Shown in pieces: positions 44,801 to 55,702 of a stretch of 64,000 bases of DNA. Source of the DNA: Xanthomonas sp. DAR 35659. GTDB taxonomy: Bacteria > Pseudomonadota > Gammaproteobacteria > Xanthomonadales > Xanthomonadaceae. Position 1 is the first letter of the stretch. Each line of letters opens with the position of its first letter. The stretch covers positions 158,501 through 222,500 of the forward strand of contig NZ_CP162488.1 in assembly GCF_041242975.1 (NCBI RefSeq), given 5' to 3'. Position numbers and translations under genes: made by a program. A model generated the notes under the pieces. That model had not been told where the DNA came from. It made no database searches and was given only the letters and a program-made list of their open reading frames with translations.

Positions 44801-45403
44801 ATGGCCGATTCAGACAAGACTCCCTCCTCCCCGGTGACCCAGGCGCAGGCCGAAGACGCCGTGCGCACCCTGCTGCGCTGGGCCGGCGAAGACCCCACCC
44901 GCGAGGGCCTGCTGGACACCCCGCGGCGCGTGGCCGAAGCCTACGGCGACTGGTTCAGCGGCTACCGCGCCGACCCGCGCGAGTACCTGATGCGCACCTT
45001 CGAGGAAGTGGCCGGCTACGACGAGCTGATCGTGCTGCGCGACATCGAGTACGAAAGCCACTGCGAACACCACATGGCGCCGATCATCGGCAAGGTCCAT
45101 GTCGGTTACCTGCCGCGCGGCAAGGTGGTGGGCATCAGCAAGCTGGCGCGCGTGGTCGAGGCCTACGCGCGGCGCTTCCAGGTGCAGGAGAAGATGACCG
45201 CGCAGATCGCGCAGTGCATCCAGGACGTGCTGCAGCCGCTGGGCGTGGGCGTGGTGGTGGAAGGCGCGCACGAGTGCATGACCACCCGCGGCATCCACAA
45301 GCGCGGCGTCAGCATGGTCACCTCGAAGATGCTCGGCACCTTCCGCGAGGACGCGCGCACCCGCGCCGAGTTCCTGCGCTTCATCGACGGCGGCGTGCGC
45401 TGA
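44801..45403 (+). CDS. folE: GTP cyclohydrolase I
   Basis: A 200-residue zinc enzyme converting GTP to 7,8-dihydroneopterin triphosphate, the first step of tetrahydrofolate synthesis. Zinc ligands lie in [21 protein letters not shown] and in [15 protein letters not shown]; the substrate loop [23 protein letters not shown] is intact. The ATG at 44801 ([10 protein letters not shown]) gives the usual length; an ATG at 44774 would add 9 residues. It is independent of the Wadjet genes that follow 72 bases later. Confidence 0.96.
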   Translation: MADSDKTPSSPVTQAQAEDAVRTLLRWAGEDPTREGLLDTPRRVAEAYGDWFSGYRADPREYLMRTFEEVAGYDELIVLRDIEYESHCEHHMAPIIGKVHVGYLPRGKVVGISKLARVVEAYARRFQVQEKMTAQIAQCIQDVLQPLGVGVVVEGAHECMTTRGIHKRGVSMVTSKMLGTFREDARTRAEFLRFIDGGVR

Positions 45404-45474
45404 GCGTGCCGTATGCGTTGCCGCGTTAACCCGTCCGCGCCGTCGCCACGCCCGTTGCGCCGCGCTCCTTCGGC

Positions 45475-46930
<1,456 letters not shown>

Positions 46931-46944
<14 letters not shown>

Positions 46945-47632
46945 CGACACGTTGGATGGCGACCAGGAACGCGTGCCCGAGGCGGCCGACGACGCGGCGC
47001 CCGAGGCCGGCACCGGCCTGTTTCCTGGCGACAGCGGGCGCCTGCCGGTGGAGGCGCGACGCGCGCTGTGCCAGTTGCTCAGCGGCCCCAGCGTGGACGC
47101 GCAGCGCCACAGCAAGCTGTGGCCGGCGCTGTTGCGCAGCGAGGCGCCGATCCGCAGCGCGCTGGCCGACCTGTTCCTGGAACTGGTGCTGGACCGCGAG
47201 GCCGGCATCGCCTTCACCCGCCAGGCCGACACCGGCGAACTGGAAGCGCCGGTGCTGCTGCGCTCGGCGCCGCTGACCTTCATCGATTCGGTGCTGCTGC
47301 TGTACCTGCGCCAGCAACTGGCCGAGGCCGACGCGCGCGGCGTGCGCGCGGTGGTGGAGGAAGCGCAGCTCGGCGAGGCGCTGGCGGTGTACGAGAAGAA
47401 TCTCTCCACCGACCGCGCCGGCTTCCTGCGCCGGGTCGGCAATGCCGTGCAGAAGATGAAGGACAACCACATCCTGACCCGCCTGCGTGGCGAGGACGAC
47501 CGCTATGAGGCTTCTCCGGCGCTGAAGCTGCTGTTCTCGGCCGAGGACGTGGCCGCGCTGGCGCAGGTCTATCGCCAGTTGCGCGAAGGCCCGGGCGGCG
47601 AGGACGACGCCGAGACGACGCAGGACGCCTGA
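46931..47632 (+). CDS. jetB: JetB (DUF4194), Wadjet KITE-like subunit
   Basis: A 233-residue DUF4194 protein, the winged-helix (MukE/KITE-like) subunit of type I Wadjet. The core runs from [30 protein letters not shown] to [19 protein letters not shown] and [35 protein letters not shown]. The N-terminal 35 residues are acidic and probably flexible. Translation starts inside the end of jetA. Confidence 0.93.
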
Positions 47633-47661
47633 GCCGCGCCGGCTCGGGGTCGGTACCTTGC

Positions 47662-47682
47662 CGGCATCGGCATCGGCATCGG
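47662..47682. repeat. CGGCAT hexanucleotide tract in the jetB-jetC gap
   Basis: Three perfect CGGCAT copies and a fourth imperfect one lie in the 86-base spacer ahead of jetC. Confidence 0.7.
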
Positions 47683-47718
47683 CTTGGTTCCGCGCGCCCC
47701 CGTCCCTAGACTGTGCGG

Positions 47719-50700
47719 ATGAAATCCTCCGCTTCCACGCCCGCCCTGTTCGCCGGCGATCTGCCCGATCCACGTCTCCAGCAATTCCGCATGCGCCGCC
47801 TGCAGGTGCACAACTGGGGCACGTTCTCCGGCCTGACCGAGATCCCGATCGCGGAGCGCGGCTTCCTGTTCGTCGGCCGTTCCGGCTCGGGCAAGTCCAC
47901 CCTGCTCGATGCGATGTCGGCGCTGCTGACGCCGCCGAGCATCGTCGATTTCAACGCCGCCGCGCGCGAGGCCGAGCGCAGCGGCCGCGACCGCAACCTG
48001 GTGTCCTACGTGCGCGGCGCCTGGGCCGACCAGCACGACAGCGAATCGGGCGAGATCGCCACCCAGTACCTGCGCAAGGGCGCCACCTGGACCGCGCTGG
48101 TGCTGGAATACCGCGACGGCGAGCACCGCGTGGTCAGCCTGGTGCGGCTGTTCTGGATCGCCGGCAACGGCACCGCCGCGGCCGACGTGCGCAAGCACTA
48201 CATGGTGGCCGAGCGCGCGTTCGACATCGCCACCGACCTGGACGGTTTCGACCTGGACCTGCGCAAGCTCAAGCAGCGCCTGCACGACGTGCACCATTTC
48301 GACAGCTTCGCCGGCTATGCCGAACGCTTCCGCCACCAGCTCGGCATCGGCAACGAGATGGCGCTGCGGCTGCTGCACAAGACCCAGTCGGCGAAGAACC
48401 TCGGTGACCTCAACGCCTTCCTGCGCGGCTTCATGCTCGAGGAGCCGAAGACCTTCGACGCGGCCGAGCGGCTGGTCGGCGACTTCGCTGAACTCGACGG
48501 CGCGCACCAGGCGGTGGTCACCGCGCGGCGCCAGGTCGAGACCCTGCTGCCGGCGCGCGCGCACCACGCCGACCTGATGGCGGTGCGCCGCCAGCGCAGC
48601 GAACTGGACGAACTCAAGCTCGGCATCGACAGCTACCGCGAGCAACGCCGGCTGGCGCTGCTGGATGCGCGGCTGCAGGAACTGGATACCCAGGACCGCG
48701 GCCTGGCCGGCGAGGAAGGGCAACGCCGCGCCGCGCTGGAGAACCATCAGCGGCGCCTGGACGATCTGGAAGCGCAGCGCCGCGCGCAGGGCGGCGAGCG
48801 CATCGATGCGCTGGAACGCGAGCGCGGCCAGCTCGAAGCCGAGCGCGACCGCCGCGCCGCCAAGCGCACCCAGGCCGAGCAGGCCTGCCGCCAGCTCGAG
48901 CAGACCCTGGCCGGCAGCGCGCATGGCTTCGCCGAGCAGGCCGCCCAGGCGCGCGCGGCGCTGGAGGACGGCACCCGCGCGGCCGCCGAACTCGACGAGG
49001 CGATCGGCCAGCGCATCGCCGGCAAGGCCGAGGACGCCAAGCGCTTCGCCGAGGTGCGCGCCGAGATCGAGGCGCTCAAGCGCAACCCCTCCAACATTCC
49101 CGCGCCGATGCAGGCGCTGCGCGCGCGCCTGAGCGCCGACACCGGTGTGCCCGAGGCCGCCCTGCCGTTCGTCGGCGAGTTGCTGCAGGTGCGCAGCGAG
49201 GAATCCGACTGGCGCGGCGCCATCGAGCGCGTGCTGCACGGCTTCGCGCAATCGTTGCTGGTGGACGAGCGTCACTATGCCGACGTGGCCGACTGGGTCA
49301 ATCGCACCCACCTGGGCATCCGCCTGGTCTACTACCGGGTCCGCGACAACGAACACGCGCTGGCGGCGCGCGCGCCGGCCGCGGGTTCGCTGCTGCACAA
49401 GCTGGAGGTGCGCGAGCACGCCTTCGCCGGCTGGCTGCGCCGCGAACTGGGCAAGCGCTTCGACTACGACTGCGTGGACAGCGCCAAGGCGTTGCGCCAT
49501 GCCGAGCGCGCCATCACCCGCGAAGGCCAGGTCAAGCATCCGGGCGAGCGTTACGAGAAGGACGACCGGCATGCGGTGAACGACCGCCGGCGCTGGCTGC
49601 TGGGGTTCGACAACCGCGACAAGCTGGCCTTGTTCGAGGAAGAAGGCCTGGCGCTGGCGCAGCGCATCGCCGCCTGCGACGCCGACGTGGCCGCATTGCG
49701 CGCGCGCCGCGAACGCGACGGCGCGCGGCGCCTGGCCCAGCACACCCTGGCCAACCTGGCCTGGGACGAGATCGACGTGGCCGCGCCGCTGCAGCGCCTG
49801 GACGACATCGCCACGGCGCTGCGCCAGTTGCGCGAGGGCGACGCCAACCTGCGCGCGCTGGGCGAGGCGATCGACCATGCGCGCGCCGACATCAAGCAGG
49901 CCGAGCGCACCTTCGAGGGCGTGCGGACGGAGCGCATCACCCTCGGTGCCGAACGGTCGCGGCTGGAAAAGCAGCGGCTGCACTGCGCCGACGCGGACGC
50001 GCGCGTGGTCACGCCCCTGCAGCGGCAGGGATTGGACGAGCGCCTCGCGGGCCTCGGCGTGCTGAGTCTGGACAATCTCGAGGCGCATTTCCGCCAGATC
50101 GGCAATGCCCTCGTCGAGCAGACCAGCGCCAGCGACAAGGAACACAACCGCCTGGAGCAGCTGCTGCTCGGCTGCTTCCGCCGCTATTGCCAGCAGTGGC
50201 CCGAGGACAGCGGCGATTTCACCGTGAACCTGAGCAGCGCCGAGGATTTCCTCGCGCGCCTGCAGCGCCTGGAACGCGATGGCCTGCCGCAGCACGAGGC
50301 GCGCTTCTTCGAGCTGTTGCAGAGCCAGAGCAAGAACAACCTGCTGGCCCTGCAGCGGCATACCGCCGAGGCGCGCAAGTCGATCGCCCAACGCCTGGAC
50401 GAGGTCAACGCCAGCCTGGAACAGGTGCCGTTCAACCGCGGCACCTTGCTGACCATCGAGCTGAGCGATCGCCGCCTGCCGGAAGTGATCGAGTTCCACC
50501 AGCGCCTGCGGGACGTGCTCGGCCATCACCAGACCGAGCAGCGCGAGCTGGCCGAACAGCAGTTCGCGGTGCTGCGCGAACTGGTGCGCAAGCTCGGCTC
50601 GCAGGACGGCGAGGACAAGCGCTGGCGCGAGCTGGTGCTGGACGTGCGCCTGCACGTGGAGTTCGTGGGCGTCGAACTGGACGCCGCCACCCGCCAGCAG

Positions 50701-51378
50701 GTGGAGATCTACCGCAGCGGCGCCGGCAAGTCCGGCGGCCAGCGGCAGAAGCTGGCCACCACCTGCCTGGCCGCGGCGCTGCGCTACCAGCTCGGCGGCG
50801 AGGACGGCGAACTGCCACGCTACTGCGCGGTGGTGCTGGACGAAGCCTTCGACAAGGCCGACAACGAGTTCACCGCGCTGGCGATGAACATCTTCGAGAA
50901 CTTCGGCTTCCAGATGGTGGTGGCCACGCCGTTGAAATCGGTGATGACGCTGGAGCCGTTCATCGGCGGCGCCTGTTTCGTGGAGATCAGCGGCCGCCAC
51001 GATTCGGGCGTGCTGCTGATCGAGTACGACGAGCAGGCGCGCCGGCTCAAGCTGCCCGAGCGCACGCGCGGCGCGACCGCGGCGGATGCGCCCGCGGCCG
51101 TGGCGGAGACGGAGAGGGCGGACGCCGAACAGGCGACATCGGCGCCGCAGCGCCTGCGTGCGCACAGCGCGTCGGTGGTGCGCGCCGCGGCTGCCGATGC
51201 GGTGATGTCCGATGCCGCCGTCGCCATGGTCGCCGCCCCGCAGCGCACGCCATCCCAACCGAAGCCCGAGCCTGCGGCCAAGGCCAAGGCCAAGCCGAAA
51301 GCCAAGCCGAAAGCCAAGACCAACCCCAAGGCGAACGCCAAGGCCCGCGACAAGGCCAAGACCAACACCAAGGCCTGA
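47719..51378 (+). CDS. jetC: JetC, Wadjet SMC-like ATPase
   Basis: A 1219-residue MukB-like SMC ATPase, the motor of type I Wadjet. Walker A is GRSGSGKST (residues 53-61), long coiled-coil arms extend over about 270-480 and 620-870 with a hinge-like region between (PEAALPFVGELLQVRSEESDWRGAIERVLHGFAQSLLV), the ABC signature is GAGKSGGQRQKLA (about 1000) and Walker B is CAVVLDEAFDKAD (about 1040). The last 120 residues are unusual: an Ala/Glu-rich spacer, then a Lys/Ala/Pro tail (AKAKAKPKAKPKAKTNPKAN). ATG at 47719 is chosen; a GTG lies two codons upstream. Confidence 0.94.
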   Translation: MKSSASTPALFAGDLPDPRLQQFRMRRLQVHNWGTFSGLTEIPIAERGFLFVGRSGSGKSTLLDAMSALLTPPSIVDFNAAAREAERSGRDRNLVSYVRGAWADQHDSESGEIATQYLRKGATWTALVLEYRDGEHRVVSLVRLFWIAGNGTAAADVRKHYMVAERAFDIATDLDGFDLDLRKLKQRLHDVHHFDSFAGYAERFRHQLGIGNEMALRLLHKTQSAKNLGDLNAFLRGFMLEEPKTFDAAERLVGDFAELDGAHQAVVTARRQVETLLPARAHHADLMAVRRQRSELDELKLGIDSYREQRRLALLDARLQELDTQDRGLAGEEGQRRAALENHQRRLDDLEAQRRAQGGERIDALERERGQLEAERDRRAAKRTQAEQACRQLEQTLAGSAHGFAEQAAQARAALEDGTRAAAELDEAIGQRIAGKAEDAKRFAEVRAEIEALKRNPSNIPAPMQALRARLSADTGVPEAALPFVGELLQVRSEESDWRGAIERVLHGFAQSLLVDERHYADVADWVNRTHLGIRLVYYRVRDNEHALAARAPAAGSLLHKLEVREHAFAGWLRRELGKRFDYDCVDSAKALRHAERAITREGQVKHPGERYEKDDRHAVNDRRRWLLGFDNRDKLALFEEEGLALAQRIAACDADVAALRARRERDGARRLAQHTLANLAWDEIDVAAPLQRLDDIATALRQLREGDANLRALGEAIDHARADIKQAERTFEGVRTERITLGAERSRLEKQRLHCADADARVVTPLQRQGLDERLAGLGVLSLDNLEAHFRQIGNALVEQTSASDKEHNRLEQLLLGCFRRYCQQWPEDSGDFTVNLSSAEDFLARLQRLERDGLPQHEARFFELLQSQSKNNLLALQRHTAEARKSIAQRLDEVNASLEQVPFNRGTLLTIELSDRRLPEVIEFHQRLRDVLGHHQTEQRELAEQQFAVLRELVRKLGSQDGEDKRWRELVLDVRLHVEFVGVELDAATRQQVEIYRSGAGKSGGQRQKLATTCLAAALRYQLGGEDGELPRYCAVVLDEAFDKADNEFTALAMNIFENFGFQMVVATPLKSVMTLEPFIGGACFVEISGRHDSGVLLIEYDEQARRLKLPERTRGATAADAPAAVAETERADAEQATSAPQRLRAHSASVVRAAAADAVMSDAAVAMVAAPQRTPSQPKPEPAAKAKAKPKAKPKAKTNPKANAKARDKAKTNTKA

Positions 51379-51383
51379 CCCGC

Positions 51384-52562
51384 ATGGCGCGCGCCACCGC
51401 GATGCTGCTGCCCGATGCCGCGCTGGCCGCCTTGCGCGCGCAATGGCGGCTGCATCGCGGCGCCTGGTTGCTGGGCGAGGCCGCGCCGCAGCCGGTGGCG
51501 CTGCGCATGCCGACCCAGGCCCAGGCCAGCGCCGGGTTCGAGGCGTTCGGCGCCTGGCTGCGGGCCTGGCGCGACACGGCGTTGCCAGGCCAGGTGCAGA
51601 TGCGCGAGGTGAAATGGCCGCAGCTCGGTCCGCAACGCCTGCCGTGCGCCTGGCAGGTCGGCGCCGATGAGGCGGCGCTGGCGCTGGGCGAACAGCCGCG
51701 CTGGCAACGCGCGCGCCAACGCTGTGCCGTGCTCCTGGCGCGCTGGCCGCAGGCCGCCGGGCTGGCCGCGCGCCTGCACCGTCAGTTCGACCTGCTCGCC
51801 GACGCGCCGGAATCGGAGTTCCAGCGCCTGCTCGCCGTGGTCGATTGGCTGCATGCGCATCCGCACAGCGGCCTGTTCCTGCGCCAGTTGCCGATCGCCG
51901 GCATCGACAGCAAATGGATCGAGCCGCGCCGCGGGGTCGTCGCCGATTGGCTGGCCGGACTGCGCGGCATCGCCGAGCCGCGCGGCTTCGACAGCCTGTC
52001 CGGGCTGCGCCGCGCGCCCGACCGGGTGCGCCTGCGCCTGCTCGATCCGGAACTGCGCGCGCGGCTCGGCGGGTTGGAGGACCTGCAGGCGCCGATCGCG
52101 CAGATCGCCGCGTTGCGGTTGCCGGTGCGGCAGGTGCTGATCGTGGAGAACCGCGAGACCGGTCTGGCCTGCGCGGATCTGCCAGGTACGCTGCTGTTGA
52201 TGGCGCGCGGGTATGCGGTGGACTACGTGCGCGCCATCGACTGGCTGCAGGAAGTGCCGCTGTACTACTGGGGCGACATCGACACGCACGGCCTGGCGAT
52301 CCTGCATCGCCTGCGCCGGCATGCGCCGCGGACGGTCGCGCTGCTGATGGACGCGGCCGCCCTGCGCGCCACGCCATCGGACCTGTGGGGACACGAACGC
52401 CGCCAGCATCGCGCGCAGCGGCTGGAGGCGCTCACCGCCGCGGAGCAAGCCCTGTACACCGATCTGCGCAGCGGCCGCTTCGGCCCCGCGCCGCGCCTGG
52501 AGCAGGAGCGCATCGCCTGGGACTATGCGTGGCCGCGCATCCGTGCCGCGCTGGCCGGCTGA
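51384..52562 (+). CDS. jetD: JetD, Wadjet TOPRIM-like nuclease subunit
   Basis: A 392-residue protein with an N-terminal DUF3322-like region (DAALAALRAQWRLHRGAWLLGE..., FQRLLAVVDWLHAHPHSGLFLRQLPIAGIDSKWIE) and a C-terminal DUF2220/TOPRIM-like domain. The likely catalytic acids are in VLIVENRETGLACADLP and YYWGDIDTHGLAILHRL. JetD is the endonuclease that cuts the extruded plasmid. It starts 5 bases after the jetC stop, completing the ABCD order. Confidence 0.94.
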   Translation: MARATAMLLPDAALAALRAQWRLHRGAWLLGEAAPQPVALRMPTQAQASAGFEAFGAWLRAWRDTALPGQVQMREVKWPQLGPQRLPCAWQVGADEAALALGEQPRWQRARQRCAVLLARWPQAAGLAARLHRQFDLLADAPESEFQRLLAVVDWLHAHPHSGLFLRQLPIAGIDSKWIEPRRGVVADWLAGLRGIAEPRGFDSLSGLRRAPDRVRLRLLDPELRARLGGLEDLQAPIAQIAALRLPVRQVLIVENRETGLACADLPGTLLLMARGYAVDYVRAIDWLQEVPLYYWGDIDTHGLAILHRLRRHAPRTVALLMDAAALRATPSDLWGHERRQHRAQRLEALTAAEQALYTDLRSGRFGPAPRLEQERIAWDYAWPRIRAALAG

Positions 52563-52601
52563 CGCAACGCCGCGCGGCCGATCCTGCGCCGCCGGCTGCG
52601 C

Positions 52602-53375
52602 TCAGCGCAGCAGCTCCCAGCCCATCTTGCCGATCAGCACCACCACCAGCACCAGGAACAACTGCCGGATCAGCGGCGTGCCGCCGCGCAGCGCCAGCCG
52701 CGTGCCCGCCACCGCGCCGGCGACATTGGCCACGGCCATCGGCACCGCCGCCGCCAGCAGCACCTTGCCGCTGGGCACGAAGAAGCACAGCGCGGCGAGG
52801 TTGGTGGCCAGGTTGACCACCTTGGAGGCGGCCGAGGCGCGCAGGAAATCCAGGCCGAAGAAGCGGATGAACAGGAAGATCAGGAAGCTGCCGGTGCCGG
52901 GGCCGAAGAAGCCGTCGTAGAAGCCGATCGCCGCGCCCATCGCCAGTGCGATCGCCAGTTCGCGGCGGCCGATGTGGCGCGGCCGGTGCAGCGCGCCGAA
53001 GTCCTTCTTGACCAGCGTGTAGGCCAGCATCGCGATCAGCAGGACCAGGATCAGCGGCCGTACCGCCTGTTTCGGCAGCAGGCTGACCGCGGTGGCGCCG
53101 AGGAAGGAGAACGCGAACGCGGCCGCGGTGGCGTACAGCACCGGCCGCCACGGGAAGCGCACATTGCGCGCGTAGCGCCAGGCCGATGCGCCGGTGCCGG
53201 CCATCGCGCTGAACTTGTTGGTGCCCAGCAACAGCGCCGGCGCCTGCTGCGGCAGGGTCGCGAACAGCCCGGGCAACTGGATCAGGCCGCCGCCGCCCGC
53301 CGCCGCATCCACCAGCCCGGCGACGAAGGCGATGCACAGCAGCCAGGGCAGTTCGGCGGGGATCAGCTCCAGCAA
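52602..53375 (-). CDS. TSUP family (TauE/SafE, YfcA-like) membrane permease
   Basis: A 257-residue protein with about seven to eight membrane segments. Family features: [50 protein letters not shown], and the second-half repeat [21 protein letters not shown]. Members export or import sulfur-containing or organic anions; the substrate here is unknown. A TTG at 53375 is preferred because a cggag sequence precedes it and the length then fits YfcA; an ATG at 53417 would add 14 residues. It is convergent with jetD, 39 bases apart. Confidence 0.88.
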   Translation of the reverse strand: MLELIPAELPWLLCIAFVAGLVDAAAGGGGLIQLPGLFATLPQQAPALLLGTNKFSAMAGTGASAWRYARNVRFPWRPVLYATAAAFAFSFLGATAVSLLPKQAVRPLILVLLIAMLAYTLVKKDFGALHRPRHIGRRELAIALAMGAAIGFYDGFFGPGTGSFLIFLFIRFFGLDFLRASAASKVVNLATNLAALCFFVPSGKVLLAAAVPMAVANVAGAVAGTRLALRGGTPLIRQLFLVLVVVLIGKMGWELLR

Positions 53376-53472
53376 GGCGGGGCTCCGTGCGATCGGGGGG
53401 CGCCAGCATAGCCGCATCGGCGCGCCGGACCGCGGGCGTGCGCCATGGCGCCGCAGCCGGCACAATCGACGC

Positions 53473-53865
53473 ATGTCTCCGTCCGCACCACGCCTCGCCG
53501 ATCCCTGTCCCTGCGGCCGCCCGCGCGACTACGCGCAGTGCTGCGGGCGCTACCATGCCGGCGCCGCCGCACCCGATGCCGAATCGCTGATGCGCGCGCG
53601 CTACAGCGCCTACGTGCGCCGCGATGCCGACTATCTGCGCGCCAGCTGGCACCCGTCCACGCGCCCGGCGGATCTGGAACTGGATACGCACACCACCTGG
53701 CTCGGCCTGACCGTGCAGCGGGTCGTCGCCAGCGGTGCCGACAGCGCCGAGGTCGCGTTCCTGGCGCGCTATCGCATCGGCGGCGGCAGCGCCGTGCGGA
53801 TGACCGAACACAGCCGTTTCGTGCGCGAGGACGGCCATTGGTACTACCTGGACGCGCTGGACTGA
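53473..53865 (+). CDS. YchJ/UPF0225-family SEC-C motif protein
   Basis: A 130-residue protein with an N-terminal SEC-C zinc motif ([20 protein letters not shown]) and the NTF2-like YchJ domain ([29 protein letters not shown]...[10 protein letters not shown]...[16 protein letters not shown]). It lacks the second, C-terminal SEC-C copy seen in E. coli YchJ. Function unknown, possibly RNA- or ribosome-associated. It lies 78 bases before the diguanylate cyclase. Confidence 0.9.
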   Translation: MSPSAPRLADPCPCGRPRDYAQCCGRYHAGAAAPDAESLMRARYSAYVRRDADYLRASWHPSTRPADLELDTHTTWLGLTVQRVVASGADSAEVAFLARYRIGGGSAVRMTEHSRFVREDGHWYYLDALD

Positions 53866-53943
53866 CGCCATGGCCAGGCCTGGCATCAGGTTTGCGTGGG
53901 CCTGGCGGATGATGTCGCAGTGTCCGCCGTTCCTACAGCCGTG

Positions 53944-55659
53944 ATGTCTTTTCTGGGGACCGCGCGCTTGGCCCGGTTGCGCCGCTGGCGCCGCGATGGC
54001 TGGGCATTCCTGTGCGGCTGCCTGCTGCTCGCCAGCCACGGCGCCGTGGCGGCACCCGCGCCCATGCCGGCGCTGGAAGGCGCCTGGCGTCCAGTCGTCG
54101 CGGCCGACCGCGGGGTGCCGCCCTCGCGTACCGATCCCGCCCTGCAACGTTTCGATCCGACCCGGCTGACCTCGTTGCAAGGCGGCGAGGCCGGCGCCTG
54201 GGTGTTGCTGTGGCCGGCGCAGGGCCATTGGCCGCCGGCGCCGTGGGTGCTGGAAGTGCCCGGTCCTGCATTGCAGCGGGTCACCTTGTTCGCACCGGCC
54301 GCCGGCGCGGTGCCCCAGCAACATTGGTTGATGCGCGACGACCCGCAGGCGTTGCCCGGCAACGGCCGTCTCGGCTTCCGCATCGAGGTCGCCCCACCCG
54401 CCGGGCAACCGCTGCGGCTGTGGGTGGACCAGCGCGGGGTCATGGCCGCGGCGCTGCGTTTCCAGTTGCGCAGCGAGTCCGACTACCTGCGCCAGGACGG
54501 CCGCTGGCTGGTGGTCGCCAGCCTGAGTTTCGCGATCATGCTGAGCATGGCGGCGATGGCGTTGGTGTTCGCCTGGCGCCTGCGCGAGGCCACCTTCCTG
54601 TACTACGCCGTCTACGTGCTCGGCTACGGCCTGGTGATGGCGCTGGAGACCGGCTACGTGGTGCATCCGCTGGGCCTGGAGACGATCGGCCAGGCCGCAC
54701 GGTTCTGGGGTCGCCTGGGCGTCACCACGTCGATCGTGGCGGCGGTGCTGTTCCTGGAACGCTTCGCCGACCTGGCGCAGTACCTGCCGCGCGCGCGGCG
54801 CTGGCTGCGCGGCTACGCGCTGCTGGTGGCGGTGATCGCGCTGCCGGCGCTGCTGCCGCTGCCGTGGCTGGAGACGCTCGGCCGGGCGCTGGTCAACCCG
54901 CTGCTGATCCTCGGCGGACCGCTGTTGCTCGGCATCGCCGTGGCGGCGGCGTGGCGCGGCTCGCGCTACGCCGGGCTGTTCCTGCTCGGCTGGACGCCGC
55001 TGCTGCTGGTCACCGCGCTCGGCAGCCTGCAGGGCTTCGGCATGGTGGCGCACTGGACGTGGAGCGAAGAGGCCGCACTGGCCGCCGGCGCGTTCGAGGC
55101 GCTGGTGCTGTCGCTGGGCCTGGCCGAGCGCAGCACCTCGCTGCGCCGCGACCGCGACCAGGCGCGGCAGCTGGCCGACCTGGATCCGCTGACCGGCCTG
55201 TTCAACCGCCGCGCCTGGCACGAGCGCCTGACCGCGCTGAAGCAGGCCACCCGGCGCCGGCGGCAACCGTTGGCGCTGATGTTCCTGGACGTGGACCACT
55301 TCAAGCGGCTCAACGACCGCTACGGCCACCGCGCCGGCGACGACGGCCTGCGCGCGCTGGCCCAGGCGCTGCGTGAGGAATTGCGCGGCGACGATCTGAT
55401 CGGCCGCTACGGCGGCGAGGAATTCGTGATCGCGCTGCCCGGGATCGACGCGGCGCAGGCCACCCCGATCGCCGAACGCATCCGTGAGCGCTTCCGCGCC
55501 CAGGCCGCGCTGGCGTTTCCCGAGCTGCAACCGACGGTGAGCATCGGCGTGGTCCAACTGCGCCCCGGCGACGATGCCAACAGCCTGGTGCAACGCGCCG
55601 ACGAGGCGCTGTACGCGGCCAAGAGCGGCGGCCGCAACCGCGTGGTCGTCGTGCATTGA
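53944..55659 (+). CDS. Diguanylate cyclase with 7TM sensory module
   Basis: A 571-residue membrane signalling protein. A signal-like N-terminal segment is followed by an extracytoplasmic beta domain of the 7TMR-DISMED2 type (about 40-185), seven membrane helices (about 190-400), and a GGDEF domain. The latter has DPLTGLFNRRAW, LALMFLDVDHFKRLNDRYGHRAGD and YGGEEF, so it should make cyclic-di-GMP. An RGDD sequence five residues before GGEEF matches the product-inhibition I-site. ATG at 53944; GTG codons upstream at 53896 and 53941 are in frame and possible. Confidence 0.9.
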   Translation: MSFLGTARLARLRRWRRDGWAFLCGCLLLASHGAVAAPAPMPALEGAWRPVVAADRGVPPSRTDPALQRFDPTRLTSLQGGEAGAWVLLWPAQGHWPPAPWVLEVPGPALQRVTLFAPAAGAVPQQHWLMRDDPQALPGNGRLGFRIEVAPPAGQPLRLWVDQRGVMAAALRFQLRSESDYLRQDGRWLVVASLSFAIMLSMAAMALVFAWRLREATFLYYAVYVLGYGLVMALETGYVVHPLGLETIGQAARFWGRLGVTTSIVAAVLFLERFADLAQYLPRARRWLRGYALLVAVIALPALLPLPWLETLGRALVNPLLILGGPLLLGIAVAAAWRGSRYAGLFLLGWTPLLLVTALGSLQGFGMVAHWTWSEEAALAAGAFEALVLSLGLAERSTSLRRDRDQARQLADLDPLTGLFNRRAWHERLTALKQATRRRRQPLALMFLDVDHFKRLNDRYGHRAGDDGLRALAQALREELRGDDLIGRYGGEEFVIALPGIDAAQATPIAERIRERFRAQAALAFPELQPTVSIGVVQLRPGDDANSLVQRADEALYAAKSGGRNRVVVVH

Positions 55660-55702
55660 GCGGGCGCCAACCGGCCGCAAGCAACCCTGTAGGAGTCAAC
55701 TG

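Noticed and set aside
47569..52377. A 1602-codon open frame on the minus strand across the Wadjet genes
   Set aside because: It is antisense to jetC/jetD, Arg/Gln/His-rich, and lacks domains; the plus-strand genes have clear motifs. It is a GC-driven shadow frame.
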